15,479 nt of DNA from Proteobacteria bacterium UBA3413 (lineage in GTDB: Bacteria; Pseudomonadota; Gammaproteobacteria; Magnimaribacterales; D2472), in assembly GCA_002358345.1 (NCBI GenBank), contig DEOR01000057.1, positions 1-15,479 on the forward strand, in the 5' to 3' direction. Under the pieces are notes generated by a model. The model was given only the letters and a program-made list of their open reading frames with translations. It had not been told where the DNA came from and ran no database searches. Position numbers and translations under genes: made by a program. Positions 1-6,299 of this stretch are shown piece after piece. Positions within the stretch are counted from its first letter, which is position 1. Each line of letters opens with the position of its first letter.

Positions 1-1
1 A

Positions 2-77
<76 letters not shown>

Positions 78-132
78 AGGGTCGGAATTTTACAATATTA
101 AAACAAATGATGGAAGTTGCTATATAGATTAT

Positions 133-690
133 CTAACTAGCATCAAATGAGCATCCAGTTCCACCAATTCCACAATAGCCGTTTGGGTTTTTTTCAAGAT
201 ATTGCTGATGGTACTCTTCAGCTAAATAATATTGTTTAAGTACTCTAATCTCGGTGGTGATCTTGCCATAGCCTGCTGCTAAAAGATTGTCTTGGTACTG
301 CTGAAAAGTTTGCTCAACCACTTTCAAGTCTTCTTCGTTTTCACAAAAACATGCGGAGCGATATTGCGTGCCTATGTCATTGCCTTGTCTATTGCCTTGG
401 GTAGGATCATGGCATTCCCAAAAAATTTTTAAAATTTTCACCAAGGAAATAATTGAGGCATCAAATTGAATTTTAACAACCTCGGTATGACCAGTAGCCC
501 CAGCGCAAACTAACCCATAGGTTGGATTTTCCACACTACCACCAGCATAACCAACCGAGGTCATCTCAACCCCAGGCACGGACCAAAATTTTCTTTCAAC
601 CCCCCAGAAACATCCAGCCCCTAGAATGACCGTCTTTGATGAGTGATTTGAGTGGTAGTTAATCTGCTTTTTAAAAATCGTATGTTCCAT
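133..690 (-). CDS. msrA: Peptide-methionine (S)-S-oxide reductase MsrA
   Basis: This 185-aa cytoplasmic enzyme reduces the S-epimer of methionine sulfoxide, free or in proteins, with electrons from thioredoxin. The catalytic GCFWG motif is at residues 26-30 (Cys27). The family blocks HDPTQGNRQGNDIGTQYRSA (94-113) and EEYHQQYL (158-165) follow. Two C-terminal cysteines (Cys173, Cys180) in a glycine-rich tail are in the place of the usual resolving cysteines. The length is normal for MsrA. It begins five bases after the birA stop on the same strand, so the two genes are probably co-transcribed. The ribosome-binding site is weak: an AAAGG lies well upstream, inside the end of birA. It is a single-domain MsrA, with no MsrB fusion. 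Confidence 0.96.
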   Translation of the reverse strand: MEHTIFKKQINYHSNHSSKTVILGAGCFWGVERKFWSVPGVEMTSVGYAGGSVENPTYGLVCAGATGHTEVVKIQFDASIISLVKILKIFWECHDPTQGNRQGNDIGTQYRSACFCENEEDLKVVEQTFQQYQDNLLAAGYGKITTEIRVLKQYYLAEEYHQQYLEKNPNGYCGIGGTGCSFDAS

Positions 691-695
691 GGTAT

Positions 696-1442
696 TTAAT
701 AAAGGCCTTTAATTGAGCATTCACCAGCGCTAATAGTTTGTATTTCATTGTTAGTTTCAAGCAACATTTTACCTTGATTATCGACGCCTCTAAAGATTCC
801 TTTCACTTCTTTTTGATGATTAGTGATGATTGAGATTTCAGTGTTTTGATGCATGCATCTTTTATACCAGGCATCCTGCCAATTGGGGTAATAGTTTTGT
901 TGATAAAAGATAATTTTTTTTAGAATGGAATTAATTAATCGCTCTCTTGGCAGCATCTTTTTTAAGGCTCCTAAATCTCCCCACCAGGATTCTTTTTTAG
1001 GGATTGAATAATTAATTCCGATGCCGATGGTGCATTCAATTTTTTGGTCAGTAATTTCAGACTCAATAAGAATGCCGCAAATTTTTTTGTTGTTAAGCAA
1101 AATGTCATTCGGCCATTTTAAACCAGCATTAATTTTTTGATTTGCTATCTCATCCAAGGCTTCGGCTATCAATAGACCAGTCACCAAGCTAAGAGAGGGT
1201 TCCAGTTCCTGAACTTGATATTTAATACTTAGATATATATTTCCACTTTCAGGGCTGTGCCACGTTTTACCATGCCTGCCTCTGCCAGCTGTTTGCTGTT
1301 CTGATAATACGATTAAAAAAGGCTTTTGTAACTTGGCTTGTTTAGCAAAAATATTAGTTGAATCTATAGTCTCAAAGAAATAACAGTCAAGATCATCTTG
1401 ATTGAGGTCTCTCAGGACGTCATTTTGTATTAATTTACTCAA
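696..1442 (-). CDS. birA: Biotin--[acetyl-CoA carboxylase] ligase, short form without DNA-binding domain
   Basis: This 248-aa enzyme activates biotin with ATP to biotinyl-AMP and attaches it to the carboxyl-carrier lysine of acetyl-CoA carboxylase (AccB). The biotinyl-AMP-binding loop GRGRHG is at residues 53-58 and KWPND is at 109-113. A GILIESE segment (123-129) and GIGIN (about 140-144) follow, and the C-terminal small domain is present to about residue 245. E. coli BirA is 321 aa and starts with a winged-helix domain that represses bio genes. That domain is missing here, and the catalytic domain starts almost at once, so this protein should be a ligase only. It is read divergently from the tRNA-Tyr gene and leads into msrA. 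Confidence 0.95.
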   Translation of the reverse strand: MSKLIQNDVLRDLNQDDLDCYFFETIDSTNIFAKQAKLQKPFLIVLSEQQTAGRGRHGKTWHSPESGNIYLSIKYQVQELEPSLSLVTGLLIAEALDEIANQKINAGLKWPNDILLNNKKICGILIESEITDQKIECTIGIGINYSIPKKESWWGDLGALKKMLPRERLINSILKKIIFYQQNYYPNWQDAWYKRCMHQNTEISIITNHQKEVKGIFRGVDNQGKMLLETNNEIQTISAGECSIKGLY

Positions 1443-1461
1443 GTTATTAATAATAATATAG

Positions 1462-1490
1462 TTGACTTCAATCCATTCTAGAACAAAAAT
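1462..1490 (+). promoter_or_regulatory. Candidate sigma70 promoter for tRNA-Tyr
   Basis: A TTGACT -35 element (1462-1467, five of six consensus bases) is followed after 17 bp by AAAAAT (1485-1490, four of six). Transcription would start about 1497, some eight bases before the mature tRNA-Tyr end at 1505. The element lies in the only spacer between birA and tRNA-Tyr. The -10 is weak, so confidence is moderate. Confidence 0.45.
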
Positions 1491-1504
1491 AGCAACCTTG
1501 ATAT

Positions 1505-1589
1505 GGAGGAGTGGCCGAGCGGTTAAAGGCGGCAGACTGTAAATCTGTTCTCTACGAGTACGTTGGTTCGAATCCAGCCTCCTCCACCA
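1505..1589 (+). tRNA. tRNA-Tyr(GUA), CCA encoded
   Basis: This is an 85-nt class II tRNA. The acceptor stem GGAGGAG pairs with CTCCTCC, the anticodon loop is CTGTAAA with anticodon GTA at 1539-1541, and there is a variable arm with a short CTC/GAG stem. The T arm GTTGG-TTCGAAT-CCAGC and an encoded CCA complete it. It is the first rightward gene. In E. coli the matching gene tyrU precedes glyT and thrT; here the next tRNA is Thr(GGU), with no Gly gene between. Confidence 0.97.
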
Positions 1590-1616
1590 TTCATATAAAT
1601 ATTTACCGTAAAAAGG

Positions 1617-1645
1617 TTGAGTTTATCTATTTTTAAAGAGATAAT
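1617..1645 (+). promoter_or_regulatory. Candidate sigma70 promoter for tRNA-Thr(GGU)-tuf
   Basis: TTGAGT (1617-1622) and GATAAT (1640-1645) are separated by exactly 17 bp, and the -10 matches consensus at five of six bases. The bases after the -10 are GC-rich (ACGCCACC), unlike the AT-rich surroundings. Such a discriminator is typical of stringently controlled stable-RNA promoters. The predicted start near 1652 is about 25 nt before the tRNA-Thr gene, so this could drive tRNA-Thr and tuf independently of tRNA-Tyr. Confidence 0.6.
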
Positions 1646-1677
1646 ACGCCACCTTAAATTAGGATGCTTTAATACGG

Positions 1678-1752
1678 GCTCATATAGCTCAGTGGTAGAG
1701 CACTTGCTTGGTAAGTAAGAGGTCACCGGTTCAAGTCCGGTTATGAGCTCCA
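1678..1752 (+). tRNA. tRNA-Thr(GGU), CCA encoded
   Basis: This is a 75-nt cloverleaf. The acceptor stem GCTCATA pairs with TATGAGC, the D stem is GCTC/GAGC, the anticodon loop TTGGTAA has GGT at 1710-1712, and the T arm is ACCGG-TTCAAGT-CCGGT. The 3' end is TCCA, so the discriminator base is U73, whereas the tRNA-Thr(UGU) at 2-77 has A73. It decodes ACC/ACU. It sits 48 bp before tuf with no terminator between, so a tRNA-mRNA co-transcript is likely, as for thrT-tufB in E. coli. Confidence 0.96.
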
Positions 1753-1800
1753 TTTTAGGTAGATTTTAGAGTTAATTTAAAACAATAGAGAGGCAAGAGA

Positions 1801-2991
1801 ATGGCTAGACAAAAATACGAAAGAACTTTACCCCATGTAAACGTGGGAACAATTGGTCACGTCGATCATGGTAAAACTACACTAACAGCGGCCTTAACTA
1901 AGGTTGCATCTGAATTGTTTGGTGGAGAAATTATTGATTTTTCAAATATTGATAACGCCCCAGAAGAAAGAGCGCGTGGTATTACTATTGCAACATCTCA
2001 TGTTGAATACATTTCTAGCATTAGGCATTATGCCCATGTTGATTGCCCAGGACATGCTGATTATGTAAAAAATATGATTACTGGAGCTGCCCAAATGGAT
2101 GGAGCTATCTTGGTCGTGAGTGCAGCTGATGGTCCAATGCCTCAAACAAGAGAACACATCCTTCTTGCTAAGCAAGTTGGTGTTCCAAAAATTGTTGTTT
2201 TCTTGAACAAAGCTGATCAGGTTGATGATCCTGAGCTTCAAGAGTTAGTTGAATTGGAAATCAGAGAGCTTTTAGATAAGTATGACTTTCCAGGGGATGA
2301 CACTCCAATCATCGTTGGAAGTGCACTAAAAGCATTGGAAGGCGACACATCAGATATTGGCGTTCCAGCTGTTCAAAAGCTAATTGAAGCATTGGATTCA
2401 TTTATCACAGAGCCAGTAAGAGAAATTGAGAAACCTTTCTTGATGCCTGTTGAAGATGTATTCACTATTTCAGGAAGAGGTACTGTTGTTACAGGCAGAA
2501 TTGAGTCAGGGATTGTTAGGACTGGTGACCCAATTGAAATTGTTGGTATCACAGACACAAAAACCACGGTTTGTACTGGTGTTGAAATGTTCAGAAAATC
2601 TTTAGACGAAGGTCGTGCTGGAGAGAACTGTGGAGTTCTTTTAAGAGGAGTTGAGAGAGACGCTGTTGAAAGAGGTCAGGTTCTATGTAAACCAGGGTCT
2701 ATTAGCCCTCACACAGAATTTGAAGCAGAAATTTATGTCCTAAGCAAAGAAGAGGGTGGAAGACACACGCCTTTCTTTAGCAACTACAGACCTCAATTCT
2801 ATTTCAGAACGACTGATGTTACTGGAGCTTGTGCACTAGCTGAGGGTGTCGAAATGGTTATGCCTGGTGATAACATTAAAATGACAGTGACTTTAATTTC
2901 ACCGATTGCAATGGAAGAAGGTCTAAGATTTGCAATTAGAGAAGGCGGCAGAACAGTGGGAGCCGGCGTAGTCGCTAAGATTATTAAGTAA
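1801..2991 (+). CDS. tuf: Elongation factor Tu
   Basis: EF-Tu is the 396-aa cytoplasmic GTPase that carries aminoacyl-tRNA to the ribosomal A site. The P-loop GHVDHGKT is at residues 19-26, followed by switch I ([13 protein letters not shown]), switch II (DCPGH) and the guanine-specificity motif NKAD. Domain 2 contains GRGTVVTGR and domain 3 ends in [15 protein letters not shown]. The length is typical. The ATG is preceded by GAGAGG (1788-1793) at seven bases. It follows tRNA-Thr(GGU) and precedes a terminator and tRNA-Trp, the position of tufB in E. coli; whether a second tuf copy lies after fusA cannot be seen. Of its 22 arginine codons 18 are AGA, 2 AGG and 2 CGT, the opposite of E. coli practice for highly expressed genes. 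Confidence 0.98.
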   Translation: MARQKYERTLPHVNVGTIGHVDHGKTTLTAALTKVASELFGGEIIDFSNIDNAPEERARGITIATSHVEYISSIRHYAHVDCPGHADYVKNMITGAAQMDGAILVVSAADGPMPQTREHILLAKQVGVPKIVVFLNKADQVDDPELQELVELEIRELLDKYDFPGDDTPIIVGSALKALEGDTSDIGVPAVQKLIEALDSFITEPVREIEKPFLMPVEDVFTISGRGTVVTGRIESGIVRTGDPIEIVGITDTKTTVCTGVEMFRKSLDEGRAGENCGVLLRGVERDAVERGQVLCKPGSISPHTEFEAEIYVLSKEEGGRHTPFFSNYRPQFYFRTTDVTGACALAEGVEMVMPGDNIKMTVTLISPIAMEEGLRFAIREGGRTVGAGVVAKIIK

Positions 2992-3010
2992 TAAAACAAT
3001 TTTACAATTG

Positions 3011-3036
3011 TGCCGAGATTAACGCTCGGCATTTTT
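3011..3036 (+). terminator. Intrinsic terminator after tuf
   Basis: A perfect 7-bp inverted repeat, TGCCGAG (3011-3017) and CTCGGCA (3025-3031), has a 7-base loop and is followed by a run of five T (3032-3036). It starts 20 bp after the tuf stop and should end or reduce the tRNA-Thr-tuf transcript before tRNA-Trp-secE-nusG. Confidence 0.8.
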
Positions 3037-3047
3037 GTCTCTATTTT
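3019..3047 (+). promoter_or_regulatory. Weak candidate promoter for tRNA-Trp-secE-nusG, overlapping the terminator
   Basis: TTAACG (3019-3024) and TATTTT (3042-3047) are 17 bp apart, each matching four of six consensus bases. The -35 lies in the loop of the tuf terminator. A promoter is needed here if termination is efficient, but this match is poor and readthrough from tuf is an equally good explanation. Confidence 0.3.
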
Positions 3048-3061
3048 ATAGGAGAAAATTT

Positions 3062-3137
3062 AGGCCAGTAGCTCAACTGGTAGAGCGACGGCCTCCAAAG
3101 CCGTAGGTTGAGGGTTCAAGTCCTTCCTGGCCTGCCA
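3062..3137 (+). tRNA. tRNA-Trp(CCA), 3' CCA encoded
   Basis: This is a 76-nt cloverleaf. The acceptor stem AGGCCAG pairs with CTGGCCT, the anticodon stem ACGGC/GCCGT closes loop CTCCAAA with anticodon CCA at 3095-3097, and the T arm is GAGGG-TTCAAGT-CCTTC. It ends G73-CCA. The order tuf, tRNA-Trp, secE, nusG is conserved in gammaproteobacteria. The secE start is only 24 bp away, so the tRNA is probably cut out of a secE-nusG message. Confidence 0.97.
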
Positions 3138-3161
3138 AGGAGCTGGTTTAGATTAAAAAAT

Positions 3162-3524
3162 ATGGCAAAGGGTAAAGTATCAAACATTGCCGATAAGATT
3201 AAGTGGCTCCTAGCTATGGGTATCTTTTCAGTCGCTGTTGTTGGAAATGGCTATTACACTGAAGTTGCATTCCTATATAGAGTGCTTGCAGTCGTAACAC
3301 TTTTTCTTGTTGCTACATTTATTCTTGCTAATACAGTTTTTGGCAAAGGTGCTGTGAAATTAATGCGCGAATCTAGAACTGAGATGAGAAGAGTGGTTTG
3401 GCCATCTCGGATAGAGACCACTCAAACTTTCATGGTTGTTTTTGGTTCAATTGTTGTGCTTTGTTTATTTTTTTGGGCTTTAGAGTCTCTGCTGAGTTGG
3501 TTAACTAAATTAATTTTAGGATAG
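3162..3524 (+). CDS. secE: Preprotein translocase subunit SecE
   Basis: SecE is the essential inner-membrane subunit that clamps SecY in the SecYEG translocon. The 120-aa product has three predicted membrane segments, about residues 15-32, 36-58 and 90-112, the arrangement of E. coli SecE (127 aa). The conserved cytoplasmic motif EMRRVVWPSR (74-83) lies between segments 2 and 3. I chose the ATG at 3162. The frame stays open upstream, but an earlier ATG at 3108 lies inside tRNA-Trp and would add 18 residues that merely translate the tRNA. The only Shine-Dalgarno-like AAGGAG (3137-3142) is 19 bases upstream and overlaps the tRNA 3' end, so initiation is not canonical. nusG follows seven bases after the stop. 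Confidence 0.95.
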   Translation: MAKGKVSNIADKIKWLLAMGIFSVAVVGNGYYTEVAFLYRVLAVVTLFLVATFILANTVFGKGAVKLMRESRTEMRRVVWPSRIETTQTFMVVFGSIVVLCLFFWALESLLSWLTKLILG

Positions 3525-3531
3525 TTATAAA

Positions 3532-4059
3532 GTGAATTGGTACGTAATAATGGCATATTCTGGATACGAGCTTAAAGTTAAAGCTGCAATCGAGGAACGC
3601 ATTGCGCTTGCCGGATTGCAAGACCAATTTGGAGAAATACTTGTCCCCACAGAATCAGTTGTTGAGCTAAAAAGCGGCGCAAAGAAAAAAACTGAAAGAA
3701 AATTTTTTCCAGGCTACATTCTTATTGAGATGGAAATGAACGATGACACTTGGCAGCTTGTGAAGCATACGCCAAGAGTTAGCACTTTTGTTGGCGGCAA
3801 GAAAGATAAACCTTCTTCAATTTCTAAGAGTGATGTAGACAATATCTTAAATAGAATAGAGGTAGGCGAAGAGGCCCCTCGACCAAAAACATTATTTGAG
3901 CCAGGTGAAGTGATCCGAGTCTGCGATGGGCCCTTTAATGATTTTAATGGGATTGTCGAAGAGGTAGATTATGAGAGGAGCAAGGCAAAAATCTCAGTTC
4001 AGATTCTAGGCAGATCCACCCCAGTTCAATTAGATTTCATGCAAATAGAGAAAACATAA
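3532..4059 (+). CDS. nusG: Transcription termination/antitermination factor NusG
   Basis: NusG binds the RNA polymerase clamp, raises processivity, and links polymerase to Rho or to ribosomal S10. The 175-aa protein has an N-terminal NGN domain (about 1-110, with [11 protein letters not shown] near the start and FFPGYI at 58-63) and a C-terminal KOW domain (about 122-173, with [19 protein letters not shown]). The length is close to E. coli NusG (181 aa). The start is GTG at 3532, supported by TTAGGA (3516-3521) ten bases upstream and by alignment of MNWYV with family N-termini. Its stop overlaps the rplK start by one base, so translation of the two is probably coupled and the usual rplK leader is absent. 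Confidence 0.97.
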   Translation: MNWYVIMAYSGYELKVKAAIEERIALAGLQDQFGEILVPTESVVELKSGAKKKTERKFFPGYILIEMEMNDDTWQLVKHTPRVSTFVGGKKDKPSSISKSDVDNILNRIEVGEEAPRPKTLFEPGEVIRVCDGPFNDFNGIVEEVDYERSKAKISVQILGRSTPVQLDFMQIEKT

Positions 4060-4493
4060 TGGCAAAGAAAGTAAAGAAAATATTCAAGATTTTAAAACTT
4101 CAGATTCCTGCGGGCGAAGCTAATCCTAGCCCACCTGTTGGTCCGGCTTTAGGACAAGCTGCAGTTAATATCATGGACTTTTGTAATGCCTTTAATGCAG
4201 CAACTCAAGGCACAGAAAAAGGTTTGCCGCTGCCGGTAGCTATTACGGTATACGAGGATAAATCTTTTACTTTCCTAGTCAAATCAGCCCCAGCAGCAGT
4301 TTTAATTAAGAAAGCTTTAGGCTTAGCCAAGGGGAGCAGTATTCCAAATAGAGATAAAGTTGGAACTATCACCAGAGCTCAGCTTGAAGAAATTGCCACA
4401 ATGAAGCGGAAAGATCTTAATGCTAATGATATTGATCAAGCGGTAAAAATCATCGAAGGTACAGCCCGTAGTATGGGTGTTGAGGTTAAATAA
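4059..4493 (+). CDS. rplK: 50S ribosomal protein L11
   Basis: L11 binds the GTPase-associated centre of 23S rRNA with the L10-L12 stalk and is needed for RelA activation by uncharged tRNA. The 144-aa product (E. coli 142) shows the N-terminal block [13 protein letters not shown], then [11 protein letters not shown] and [11 protein letters not shown], and the rRNA-binding C-terminal domain with IEGTARSMG. The start ATG shares an A with the nusG stop, and its own stop shares an A with the rplA start, giving two TAATG junctions in a row. In E. coli this gene has its own promoter and an L1-binding leader; neither can fit here between the genes. Confidence 0.98.
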   Translation: MAKKVKKIFKILKLQIPAGEANPSPPVGPALGQAAVNIMDFCNAFNAATQGTEKGLPLPVAITVYEDKSFTFLVKSAPAAVLIKKALGLAKGSSIPNRDKVGTITRAQLEEIATMKRKDLNANDIDQAVKIIEGTARSMGVEVK

Positions 4494-5185
4494 TGACGAA
4501 GTTAACAAAAAAGAAAAAGCAGTTGTTAGAGCTGGTAAACCCAGAAACTATATACTCCCTTGATGAGGCAATGACTATTTTTCAAACAGTGAAATCATCG
4601 AAGTTTGATGAGTCTATTGATATAGCATTAAGACTTGGGATTGACGCTGCTAAATCAGATCAGAATGTGAGAGGCGCAATTACACTTCCACACTCACTTG
4701 GTAAAGCTGTCATAGTTGCAGTTTTTGCTGATGGCGATCAGGCCAAAGAAGCTACAGATGCTGGGGCAGACTTTGTTGGTCTTGATGATCTTGCTGAAAA
4801 GTTTAAAAAACAAGAGATATCTGTAGATGTTGTTATCTCAACTCAAGATGCCATGAAAGTTGTTGGTCAATTAGGTCAAGTGCTCGGCCCAAAAGGACTT
4901 ATGCCCAATCCCAAGACTGGCACGGTCACAGAAAAGGTTGGAGATGCAATTAAGAATGCAAAATCCGGCCAAGTAAGATTTAGAACAGATAAAAATGGAA
5001 TCCTGCACGGTTGTATCGGCAAGGTCTCTTTTTCTTCCGTTCAAATACAAGAAAATGCAGCTGCAATGATAGATGAGGTTAAGAAATTAAAGCCAGCTAC
5101 TGCAAAAGGTATTTATATTCATAGTGTTGCTTTAAGCAGCACGATGGGTCCAGGAGTGAAGGTTGCTCCTGCATCCTTAGTATAG
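4493..5185 (+). CDS. rplA: 50S ribosomal protein L1
   Basis: L1 forms the mobile stalk next to the ribosomal E site and, in E. coli, represses its own rplK-rplA message. The 230-aa product (E. coli 234) has the two-domain L1 layout. The signature VLGPKGLMPNPKTGT spans about residues 131-145, and the C-terminal KLKPATAKGIYI..SVALSSTMGPGV block matches the family. Translation overlaps rplK by one base. A 151-bp structured spacer follows, so L1 closes the secE-nusG-rplK-rplA block. I saw no obvious L1 target in a leader, so autoregulation, if kept, must use a site within coding sequence. Confidence 0.98.
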   Translation: MTKLTKKKKQLLELVNPETIYSLDEAMTIFQTVKSSKFDESIDIALRLGIDAAKSDQNVRGAITLPHSLGKAVIVAVFADGDQAKEATDAGADFVGLDDLAEKFKKQEISVDVVISTQDAMKVVGQLGQVLGPKGLMPNPKTGTVTEKVGDAIKNAKSGQVRFRTDKNGILHGCIGKVSFSSVQIQENAAAMIDEVKKLKPATAKGIYIHSVALSSTMGPGVKVAPASLV

Positions 5186-5186
5186 T

Positions 5187-5210
5187 TTTAGGGTCTTTTT
5201 TGACCTTAGA
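5187..5210 (+). other. Hairpin with U6 loop just after rplA
   Basis: Nine pairs (two of them G-U) form between 5187-5195 and 5202-5210, including GGTC/GACC, around a loop of six T. It starts two bases after the rplA stop. The T run is in the loop and no T tract follows the stem, so it does not have the form of an intrinsic terminator. It may be a processing or 3'-stabilising structure. Confidence 0.45.
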
Positions 5211-5320
5211 TTGTTGCGATTATCGCAGCCGTCAAAGACCGTAGGTGCGAAAGCTTAATTTCCTACGTAGGTGGTGTTCAAATTGCGAAGGCGGTTTGTC
5301 ACTGATTAGCCGAAAGGCAT
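5211..5320 (+). promoter_or_regulatory. L10 leader (L10-L12 autoregulatory mRNA structure) before rplJ
   Basis: The spacer between rplA and rplJ is rich in hairpins. TGCGA/TCGCA pair at 5215-5227. CGTAGG (5240-5245) pairs with CCTACG (5262-5267) and encloses a GC-GAAA-GC mini-hairpin (5247-5254). An 8-pair stem with GAAG loop spans 5279-5298, and GCC-GAAA-GGC lies at 5309-5318, just before the ribosome-binding site. The blocks TCAAAGACCGTAGGTGC and CCTACGTAGGTGGTG resemble the L10 leader family as I remember it. In that family the L10(L12)4 complex binds the leader and represses rplJL translation. Position and sequence agree, but I did not fold it or search it. Confidence 0.68.
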
Positions 5321-5322
5321 TA

Positions 5323-5329
5323 AAAGGAG
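5323..5329 (+). promoter_or_regulatory. Ribosome-binding site deciding the GTG start of rplJ
   Basis: AAAGGAG, a strong Shine-Dalgarno match, lies seven bases before GTG at 5337. It sits directly after the last GAAA-capped hairpin of the leader, so leader folding could control its access. Confidence 0.75.
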
Positions 5330-5336
5330 AATTGCT

Positions 5337-5867
5337 GTGGCATTAGCTAGAGAAGATAAAGAGAGAATTGTTCGAGAAGTTAAGGAAGTTGCGGCTTCTG
5401 CATCTTCGCTTGTGATTTCAGATGCGAGGGGCCTTAAGGTTTCTGAGCTTACTGAGATTAGAAGACAGGGAACAGAGTCTGGTATTCATATCCAGGTTAT
5501 TAAAAACTCGCTTGCAAAATTGGCATTTGAAGGAACTGATTTTGGTTGTACCAATGAAGTTCTTACAGGTCCCTCACTGTTTGCATTCTCATATGCTGAG
5601 CCAGGCGCAGCAGCGAAGATGTTAAAAACATACGCCGAAAATTTTGACGCTCTTGAGGTCAAAGCTTTGGTTGTAGAAGGGCAACTTCTCGATGGATCGC
5701 ATATTGATGTATTAGCATCATTGCCTTCAAGAGTAGAAGCATTAACTCTGATCGCTTCTGTACTGCAGGCACCTATAAGTAAATTTGCAACACTTCTTAA
5801 TGAAGTGCCAAGTAAATTAGCTAGAGTTCTTGCAGCAGTTCGTGACAATAAACAGGCTAACGCCTAA
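5337..5867 (+). CDS. rplJ: 50S ribosomal protein L10
   Basis: L10 anchors the L12 dimers to 23S rRNA at the base of the ribosomal stalk and, with L12, represses its own operon in related bacteria. The 176-aa product (E. coli 165) begins [15 protein letters not shown], followed by the rRNA-binding region with [14 protein letters not shown]. The C-terminal helix (about residues 134-174, ending [13 protein letters not shown]) provides the L12-binding sites. The extra length over E. coli is spread over the second half and is within family range. The GTG start is supported by AAAGGAG at 5323-5329. rplL follows after 17 bases. Confidence 0.97.
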   Translation: MALAREDKERIVREVKEVAASASSLVISDARGLKVSELTEIRRQGTESGIHIQVIKNSLAKLAFEGTDFGCTNEVLTGPSLFAFSYAEPGAAAKMLKTYAENFDALEVKALVVEGQLLDGSHIDVLASLPSRVEALTLIASVLQAPISKFATLLNEVPSKLARVLAAVRDNKQANA

Positions 5868-5884
5868 ATCTAGGAGAAAAAAAA

Positions 5885-6265
5885 ATGGCAATATCTAAAG
5901 ATGATATTTTAAGTTCGATTGAAGAGATGTCGGTTATGGAGTTGGTTGGGTTAATCTCAGCTATTGAAGAAAAATTTGGCGTAACTGCTGCTGCAGCTGT
6001 AGCTGCTGCCCCGGCTGCTGCTGGTGGTGGAGAAGCTGATGCTGCTGACGAGCAAACTGACTTTGACGTTGTGCTGACTGCAGCTGGCGAGCAAAAGGTT
6101 CAAGTAATTAAAGCTGTTAGAGCAATTACTGGTTTAGGCCTTAAAGAAGCTAAGGACTTAGTGGACGGCGCGCCTAACACCTTGAAGGAAGGTGTGGCCA
6201 AAGCTGAAGCTGAAGCCTTGCTCAAGCAATTAATAGAGGCTGGAGCAACTGCAGAACTTAAGTAA
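5885..6265 (+). CDS. rplL: 50S ribosomal protein L7/L12
   Basis: L12 is the multi-copy stalk protein that recruits and stimulates translational GTPases such as EF-Tu and EF-G. The 126-aa product (E. coli 121) has the N-terminal dimerisation helices (about 4-32), a low-complexity alanine/glycine hinge (about 34-55, with an A-G-G-G-E core) and a C-terminal domain from about residue 58. That domain carries the factor-binding face [22 protein letters not shown] (77-98). A strong AGGAG site precedes the ATG. Only 34 bp separate it from rpoB, with no hairpin. In E. coli about 320 bp here hold an attenuator and an RNase III site that set the L12:RNA polymerase ratio. Confidence 0.98.
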   Translation: MAISKDDILSSIEEMSVMELVGLISAIEEKFGVTAAAAVAAAPAAAGGGEADAADEQTDFDVVLTAAGEQKVQVIKAVRAITGLGLKEAKDLVDGAPNTLKEGVAKAEAEALLKQLIEAGATAELK

Positions 6266-6299
6266 ATCTGTAATTTAAATAATATTTCAAGAGCACCAT

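Noticed and set aside
1590..1677. Search for a tRNA-Gly between tRNA-Tyr and tRNA-Thr(GGU)
   Set aside because: No acceptor stem, GTTC-type T loop or CCA end can be found there; the stretch holds only the promoter candidate.
1523..1753. A 76-codon open frame on the minus strand over the tRNA-Tyr and tRNA-Thr genes
   Set aside because: Its translation is the antisense of two tRNAs, of the WIRTN type often mis-annotated as a protein. It is not a gene.
3108..3161. An upstream ATG that would extend SecE by 18 residues
   Set aside because: It lies inside tRNA-Trp, the extra residues only translate tRNA sequence, and SecE homologues align from the ATG at 3162.
5187..5210. Hairpin after rplA read as an intrinsic terminator
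   Set aside because: The T run is in the loop and mixed sequence follows the stem, so it lacks the required terminal U tract.
5976..6050. GCTGCT-rich repeat in rplL as a tandem-repeat element
   Set aside because: It encodes the alanine/glycine hinge expected in L7/L12.
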